NCBI GenBank assembly: GCA_027214345.1
Contig: JAPWHR010000012.1
Coordinates: 62,001-126,000 of the forward strand
DNA from: Comamonadaceae bacterium G21597-S1
Lineage (GTDB): Bacteria > Pseudomonadota > Gammaproteobacteria > Burkholderiales > Burkholderiaceae_C
DNA length: 64,000 nucleotides
Direction of reading: 5' to 3'
In this document: positions 59,693 through 64,000 of the stretch, one piece after another
How the letters are laid out: each line of letters opens with the position of its first letter
How positions within the stretch are numbered: the first letter of the stretch is position 1
Notes under the pieces: model-generated
The model's input: the letters and a program-made list of their open reading frames with translations, nothing else
Told to the model about the DNA's origin: nothing
Databases searched by the model: none
Made by a program: the position numbers and the translations under genes

Positions 59693-61438
59693 TCAGAAGA
59701 TGACGGGTTCCGGCGTGGCTTGCGTGCCATGCAGGAAGTCGAAGTCGCAGCCTTCGTGGGCCTGCGTCACGTGTTGCTGGTACAGCCAGGTGAAGCCGCG
59801 CTGGAACGGCTGCGCCGGTGCGCTCCAGGCCGCGCGGCGACGCGCGAGTTCGTCGTCGGACACGTCCAGGTGCAGGCTGCGCGCCGCAACGTCGAGCGTG
59901 ATCGTGTCGCCGGTGCGTACCAGCGCCAGCGGGCCGCCGACCGCGCTTTCGGGCGCGATGTGCAGCACGCAGGTGCCGTAATGGGTGCCGCTCATGCGGG
60001 CATCGGACAGGCGCAACATGTCGCGCACGCCGGCCTTGAGCAGCTTTTTCGGGATCGGCAGGTTGCCCCATTCCGGCATGCCGGGCGCGCCGACCGGGCC
60101 GGCATTGCGCAGCACCAGCACGGTGTTCGCGTCGCAGTCGAGGTCCGGGTCGGCCATGGCGGCCAGCATCTGGGGCTGGTTGTCGAACACCAGCGCCTTG
60201 CCGCTGTGGCGCAGCAGGTTCTTCGACGCAGCGCTGGGCTTGATGACCGCGCCCTCGGGCGCGAGGTTGCCGCGCAACACCGCCAGCGCGCCGGCGTCGG
60301 TCACCGGGTTGTCGAGTGGCCGGATCACCTGTGCGTCGAGCACCTCGGCGCTGGCGATGTTGTCGCCGATGCTGCGGCCGTTGACCGTCATCGCGTCGAG
60401 CGCCAGGTGCGGCCGGATCTGCTGCATCAGCGCCGGCAGGCCGCCGGCGTAGTAGAAGTCTTCCATCAGCCGGTCGCCGCTGGGAAACAGGTTGGCCAGC
60501 ACCGGCACCTTGCGGCCGATGGCGTCGAGGTCGTCGAGTGTCAGTGGCACGCCGGCACGCCGCGCCATTGCGATGATGTGCACGGCGGCATTGGTGGAGC
60601 CGCCCAGGGCCATCTGCACTGCCGTCGCATTGTGGAAGCTGCAGGCGCTCAGCAAGGTCGAGGGCTTGCAGTCTTCCCAGATCATGCCCACGATACGTTC
60701 GCCGCAGTCGGTGGCCATGCGCGTATGGGCCGAGTCCATGGCCGGGATCGAACTGGCGCCGGGCAAGGTGAGCCCCAGCGCTTCGACGATGCCGGTCATG
60801 GTCGAGGCGGTGCCCATGGTGTTGCAGGTGCCCGGCGCGCGGGTCATGCGCGACTCCAGGTGTTGCCACTCGGCAGCGTCGATGTTGCCGGCCTGGTATT
60901 CGTCCCAGAAGATCCGGGTGTGCGTACCGGCGCCGACGGTGCGCGAGACACCGCCCTTGACATGGCGGTCGTTGAGCATCGGCCCGGCCGGGCAGAAGAT
61001 GGTCGGGATGTCCATGCTGATCGCGCCCATCAGCGTGCCGGGCGTGGTCTTGTCGCAGCCGGCCAGGATGACGGCGCCATCGCACGGCAGGCTGCGCAGC
61101 AGTTCCTCGACCTCCATGGCCAGGAAGTTGCGGTAGAGCATGGTCGTGGGCTTGACCATGACCTCGCCCAGGCTCATCGCCGGCAATTCGACCGGGAAGC
61201 CACCGGCCAGCAGGATGCCGCGCTTGACACTTTCCGCGCGTTCGCGCAGGTGGGCGTGGCAGGGCGAGAGGTCGCTCCAGGTGTTGATGATGGCCACGAC
61301 CGGGCGGTCCATCACGTCTTCGCGCCGCACGCCTTGTTGCTGCATGCGCTGGCGGTGCGCGAATCCGCGCATGCCGGCATCGGCGAACCAGCGCCGGCTG
61401 CGGAGTTGGTCCAGGGTCTTGGAGGGGGGTGTTTTCAC
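59693..61438 (-). CDS. IlvD/Edd family dehydratase (sugar-acid dehydratase type)
   Basis: A 581-residue enzyme with three cysteines for an Fe-S cluster, Cys60 (SPCHAH), Cys128 (GCDKTTPG, with Lys130 presumably carbamylated) and Cys205 (GTCNTMGTAST). It has GGSTNAAVHI and the C-terminal SDARMSGTHYGTCVLH. Length and motifs fit the arabinonate/xylonate/gluconate branch rather than biosynthetic IlvD. It converts an aldonate to a 2-oxo-3-deoxy acid for the neighbouring aldolase. It starts 17 nt from a LacI-type operator and is the first gene of the regulated transcript. Confidence 0.93.
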   Translation of the reverse strand: MKTPPSKTLDQLRSRRWFADAGMRGFAHRQRMQQQGVRREDVMDRPVVAIINTWSDLSPCHAHLRERAESVKRGILLAGGFPVELPAMSLGEVMVKPTTMLYRNFLAMEVEELLRSLPCDGAVILAGCDKTTPGTLMGAISMDIPTIFCPAGPMLNDRHVKGGVSRTVGAGTHTRIFWDEYQAGNIDAAEWQHLESRMTRAPGTCNTMGTASTMTGIVEALGLTLPGASSIPAMDSAHTRMATDCGERIVGMIWEDCKPSTLLSACSFHNATAVQMALGGSTNAAVHIIAMARRAGVPLTLDDLDAIGRKVPVLANLFPSGDRLMEDFYYAGGLPALMQQIRPHLALDAMTVNGRSIGDNIASAEVLDAQVIRPLDNPVTDAGALAVLRGNLAPEGAVIKPSAASKNLLRHSGKALVFDNQPQMLAAMADPDLDCDANTVLVLRNAGPVGAPGMPEWGNLPIPKKLLKAGVRDMLRLSDARMSGTHYGTCVLHIAPESAVGGPLALVRTGDTITLDVAARSLHLDVSDDELARRRAAWSAPAQPFQRGFTWLYQQHVTQAHEGCDFDFLHGTQATPEPVIF

Positions 61439-61454
61439 GGATGTCTCGGTTGGC

Positions 61455-61468
61455 TGTTAGCGCTAACA
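61455..61468. promoter_or_regulatory. LacI-family operator
   Basis: TGTTAGCGCTAACA, a perfect 14-bp palindrome with the central CG step of LacI/GalR operators, lies between the divergent dehydratase and LacI-type regulator genes. On the minus strand a GATAAT box (61473-61468) abuts it, so bound repressor would cover the transcription start. Confidence 0.85.
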
Positions 61469-61508
61469 TTATCCGCACACTCCTGTGTTGTCATCATGGC
61501 AAACCCCT

Positions 61509-62606
61509 ATGAAGTCATCTAGATCACCCGATCCCCCGGACATTGCGGGCGCGCAATGCGCCGCGCCTGCGCGAACCCGCGGGCGCGGCCTGGGCCGCGC
61601 GACCCAGGCCACCGTCGCGGCCCAGGCCGGCGTGACGACGATGACGGTGTCGCGGTTCCTGCGCGCGCCGCAGCAGGTGGCGGCCGAGACCGCCGACCGG
61701 ATCCGCGACGCGCTCGCGCGCACCGGCTACACGCCGAACAAACACGCCGGCATGCTGGCCGGGCGCCGCTCGAGCATCGTCGCCGTGATCGTGCCCAGCA
61801 TCGCGAGTTCAACCTTCTCCGGCACCGTGCAGGCGCTCAGCGACGGCTTGCAGCCGCGGGAGCTGGAGTTGCTGCTGGCAGCCACCAACTACGACCCGCA
61901 GCGCGAGGAGCAGCAGATCCGCGCCGTGCTGGCCTGGTCGCCGTCGGCGCTGGTGGTCACCGGGCGCACCCGCACGCCGGCGGCGAGCGCATTGTTGCGC
62001 CAGGCCCAGGCCGACGGCGTGCCGGTGGTGCAGATCTGGGATTTCGACGCGCGCGCCAGCGGCTTCGTGCAGATCGGTTTCAACCACACGCGGGTCGGCG
62101 AACTGATGGCGCGGCATCTGCTGTCACTTGGCCACGACGACCTGGTCTACGTCGACAACAGCGTGCCGCACGACCTGCGCGCGCATGAACGCGGCAAGGC
62201 CTTTGCGCGGGTCGCGCGCAAGGCGCGGGCCCGGGTGCGTGTGCTGGACATGCCGCGCCTGGAGCCCATGGCGGCCGGGCGTGCGGTGCTGCAGCAGTTG
62301 CTGGCCCAAGCTGCCATGCCGCGTGCGATGGCCTTCGCCAGCGATTTCCCGGCGGCCGGAGCCTGGCTGGCGGCGCAGGACGCCGGCATCGCGGTGCCCG
62401 CGCAGTTGGCGATGCTGGGTTTTGGCGACTATCCGATCGCATCCCAGCTCGGCGCCGGGCTGAGCACCGTCAGCGTGGACCGCCAGTCGCTGGGCACGAT
62501 CTGCGCGCAGCAGGTGCTGGCGATGGTGTATCCGGAGTCGTCGCCGCCCGTGGCGGTCGAGCAGTGCGAGATCCGGCCCCGGATCGTGGCGCGCGGCAGC
62601 ACCTGA
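61509..62606 (+). CDS. LacI family transcriptional regulator
   Basis: A protein of 365 residues. The N-terminal HTH is ATVAAQAGVTTMTVSRFLR, with the hinge helix HAGMLAGRRSSIVAVIVP, and a periplasmic-binding-like effector domain follows (FNHTRVGELMARHLLSLGHDDLVYVD, FASDFPAAGAWLAAQDAGIAVP). The group is close to GntR/IdnR-type LacI regulators that sense gluconate-like acids. About 35 extra residues precede the HTH. ATG at 61509 is chosen; GTG at 61485 is possible. It is divergent from the dehydratase cluster and almost certainly binds the palindrome between them. Confidence 0.92.
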   Translation: MKSSRSPDPPDIAGAQCAAPARTRGRGLGRATQATVAAQAGVTTMTVSRFLRAPQQVAAETADRIRDALARTGYTPNKHAGMLAGRRSSIVAVIVPSIASSTFSGTVQALSDGLQPRELELLLAATNYDPQREEQQIRAVLAWSPSALVVTGRTRTPAASALLRQAQADGVPVVQIWDFDARASGFVQIGFNHTRVGELMARHLLSLGHDDLVYVDNSVPHDLRAHERGKAFARVARKARARVRVLDMPRLEPMAAGRAVLQQLLAQAAMPRAMAFASDFPAAGAWLAAQDAGIAVPAQLAMLGFGDYPIASQLGAGLSTVSVDRQSLGTICAQQVLAMVYPESSPPVAVEQCEIRPRIVARGST

Positions 62607-62622
62607 GCGGCCTCGCAGGGGA

Positions 62623-62656
62623 GCCGCCGCGTTGGCACGATACGCCGTGCGGCGGC
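62623..62656. terminator. possible hairpin between LacI and patatin genes
   Basis: GCCGCCGC and GCGGCGGC form an 8-bp stem with a long 18-nt loop in the gap between convergent genes. No T tract. Weak candidate for a shared terminator. Confidence 0.3.
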
Positions 62657-62660
62657 ACCG

Positions 62661-63539
62661 TCATGGCTCGCGCCGGGCGAACGCCCGTTCGGCCCGTTCG
62701 CGCCCGAGGTCGATCAACTCCTCGGCGCGCCAGAACTCGAAGAAGCCGCAGGCGTTGCGCGGGATTTCGATCGTCACGTCCGGCGAATAGGTCGACAGGC
62801 GCAACCGCGCAATCGTGTCCTGCATGGTCTGCATGGACAGGAACGCCACGTCGATCAGTCCAGGGCGCGGCCCGGTGTCGGAGCGGGACGGCTGCAGGCC
62901 GTCGATGAATCGCGCGATGCGCGTGCGATAACTGTTGTCCTCGATCAGGGACGCGCTGACCTCGGGCAGGGCGTTCGACTCCGGGGGGGCGCTCAGGTTG
63001 ACCACGACCTTCAGGTCGGTGGTGTCCTCGAGCGTGGGGCCGATGGGCACCGGGTTGACCAGGGCGCCATCGAGCAGCGTCCTGTCGCCATGCTGGAAAG
63101 GCGTGAACACCATCGGTGTGGCAATCGATGCCCGGATGGCGTCGAACAGCTGGCCCTGGCGCAGCCAGACCTCTTCGCTCGAATTCATGTCGGTGGCGAC
63201 CGCCGTGAAGGCCATGGGCAGGTCCTCGATGGCGCAGTCGCCGATCAGTTCGCGCAACACGGTCATGATGCGTTCGCCCTTGAACAGGCCGGGTCGTCCG
63301 ATGGTCGGATCGAGCAGGCGCAGTACATGCATGCGCTCGAGCGCCAGTACCCATTCCGCATAGACCTCGAGCTTGTGCGCGGCGTAGATGCCACCCACCA
63401 GGGCACCGATGGATGATCCGGCGATGGACTGGATTCGGTAGCCGTTCTCGTTCAGCCACTGGATCACGCCGACGTGGGCCAGGCCCCGCGCGCCGCCGCT
63501 GCCGAGGACGAGGGATACGGAGTTTGAAGCTGTGGACAT
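62661..63539 (-). CDS. patatin-like phospholipase family protein (RssA type)
   Basis: A protein of 292 residues: glycine-rich oxyanion loop GSGGARG (13-19), nucleophile elbow GSSIG (Ser43) and catalytic Asp157 in LLDGALVNP. Ser–Asp dyad lipases of this type hydrolyse phospholipids or acyl esters; the bacterial RssA branch is cytoplasmic. No signal peptide. The ATG at 63539 gives the family N-terminus (VSLVLGSGGARGLAHVGV). Confidence 0.9.
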   Translation of the reverse strand: MSTASNSVSLVLGSGGARGLAHVGVIQWLNENGYRIQSIAGSSIGALVGGIYAAHKLEVYAEWVLALERMHVLRLLDPTIGRPGLFKGERIMTVLRELIGDCAIEDLPMAFTAVATDMNSSEEVWLRQGQLFDAIRASIATPMVFTPFQHGDRTLLDGALVNPVPIGPTLEDTTDLKVVVNLSAPPESNALPEVSASLIEDNSYRTRIARFIDGLQPSRSDTGPRPGLIDVAFLSMQTMQDTIARLRLSTYSPDVTIEIPRNACGFFEFWRAEELIDLGRERAERAFARREP

Positions 63540-63666
63540 GCGGGAGCCGATGAGCGGGGGAGCGCCCATTTTCGCCGAGCGGGCCGGAAGGCGCGGCGCG
63601 GCATGCCGGCCCGTCGCGGCGCGACCGCGGGTCGTGCGGCGCGCTCGGCCGGCCACACGGCCGGGG

Positions 63667-64000
63667 TCAACCCGCGGCTGCCTGCGCCAGTTTCTCCAGC
63701 TGCGCCACCACCGCGTCCGTCACCTGCAGACCATCGCGGGCCGCCGTGCGCTCCAGCGCCAGGCGCCGCGCACCGGCCAGCCGCACGCCATCGTCGCGCA
63801 ACATTTCGGTGATTACGGTTTCCATGCGGTCGTAATAGGTGTCGGTGCCGGCGAGTGCGCCCGGATCGATAACGATGAAGGCCTGGCCGATGCGGGGCTG
63901 GTTGCCTTCGTCGACGAAGAAGGAACTGGCCTCGAAGCCGAACTGCGCGCCGATCACGGCGGTCACCATGAGCTCGACCATCAGCGCCAGCATCGCGCCC
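63667..64000 (-). CDS. Ldh family oxidoreductase (malate/L-lactate dehydrogenase type), C-terminal part
   Basis: The 5' part lies outside the window. The visible 110 residues carry the type-2 malate/L-lactate dehydrogenase C-terminus: LALMVELMVTAVIGAQFG, IGQAFIVIDPGALAG and a final helical region. These NAD(P) enzymes reduce 2-oxo acids (e.g. 2,3-diketogulonate, ureidoglycolate or sulfolactate types). Same strand as the patatin gene. Confidence 0.85.
   Translation of the reverse strand, partial: GAMLALMVELMVTAVIGAQFGFEASSFFVDEGNQPRIGQAFIVIDPGALAGTDTYYDRMETVITEMLRDDGVRLAGARRLALERTAARDGLQVTDAVVAQLEKLAQAAAG

Noticed and set aside
59315-61522. 735-codon plus-strand frame opposite the aldolase and dehydratase genes
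   Set aside because: No ribosome site or domain; shadow of the IlvD/Edd and HpcH/HpaI genes.
1-64000. CRISPR arrays, rRNA genes and complete insertion sequences
   Set aside because: No regularly spaced repeats, no rRNA-like stretches, and no transposase with intact ends were seen.

Overview
The window is GC-rich chromosomal DNA of a proteobacterium, most likely a betaproteobacterium of the order Burkholderiales. The reasons are the coxB–coxA–ctaG–coxC–surf1–ctaA–ctaB–sco block ending at a convergent rpoH, the CIRCE operator in front of rpoH, the bioC–comF–trmL neighbourhood, an orphan Bug-type solute receptor, two PEP-CTERM proteins and the DUF2909/DUF2970/DUF2244 small membrane proteins. 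The taxonomic call is inference; no rRNA gene is present.

Layout. 1–3.6 kb: acyl-CoA metabolism (end of a DsbA-fold isomerase, acyl-CoA dehydrogenase, hot-dog hydratase, hydrolase–OsmC fusion). 3.9–9.3 kb: two PEP-CTERM surface proteins flanking a YbbA–YbbP ABC exporter. 9.4–13.95 kb: a scarred accessory region beside a tRNA-Arg(CCU), with a transposase fragment, an integrase fragment, a frameshifted IS3 orfA, an NTF2-like protein, a membrane protein, a DUF952 protein and a TauD-type dioxygenase. 14.0–22.5 kb (minus strand): a tight run moxR–GNAT–CoxE-like VWA–tamA–tamB. 22.6–28.6 kb: diheme cytochrome c, DUF1841, acetyltransferase, TRIC channel, TauE/SafE exporter, a small coupled ORF, sulfatase and LysR regulator. 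28.6–33.9 kb: K+/H+ antiporter, orphan ParA, MaoC hydratase, trmL, comF, bioC-like. 34–43.9 kb: aa3-type cytochrome c oxidase with its copper and haem A assembly genes, plus a few small membrane proteins. 44–49 kb: rpoH, a flavoprotein, DedA, SIMPL and a flavin/PNPOx-like protein.

49.2–55.7 kb is a self-contained catabolic cassette. An IclR regulator is divergent from a ThDP-dependent enzyme, an amino-acid type ABC importer (binding protein, permease, ATPase) and an ALDH7 aldehyde dehydrogenase. The enzyme set suggests uptake of an amino-acid-like compound, decarboxylation or cleavage of a 2-oxo acid, and oxidation of the resulting aldehyde; the substrate is not readable from sequence. 55.8–62.6 kb is a sugar-acid cluster: SDR, Gfo/Idh oxidoreductase, Bug receptor, HpcH/HpaI aldolase and IlvD/Edd dehydratase. 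A LacI-type regulator is divergent from it, with a perfect 14-bp LacI-type palindrome in the gap. The window closes with a patatin-like phospholipase and the end of an Ldh-family dehydrogenase.

Most genes are ordinary and vertically inherited. The parts most worth attention are the moxR–VWA–tamAB linkage, the IclR/ThDP/ABC/ALDH cassette with overlapping divergent promoters, the CIRCE-controlled rpoH, the sulfatase with a non-canonical CTNTR maturation motif behind a coupled 42-residue ORF, and several genes that look leaderless.
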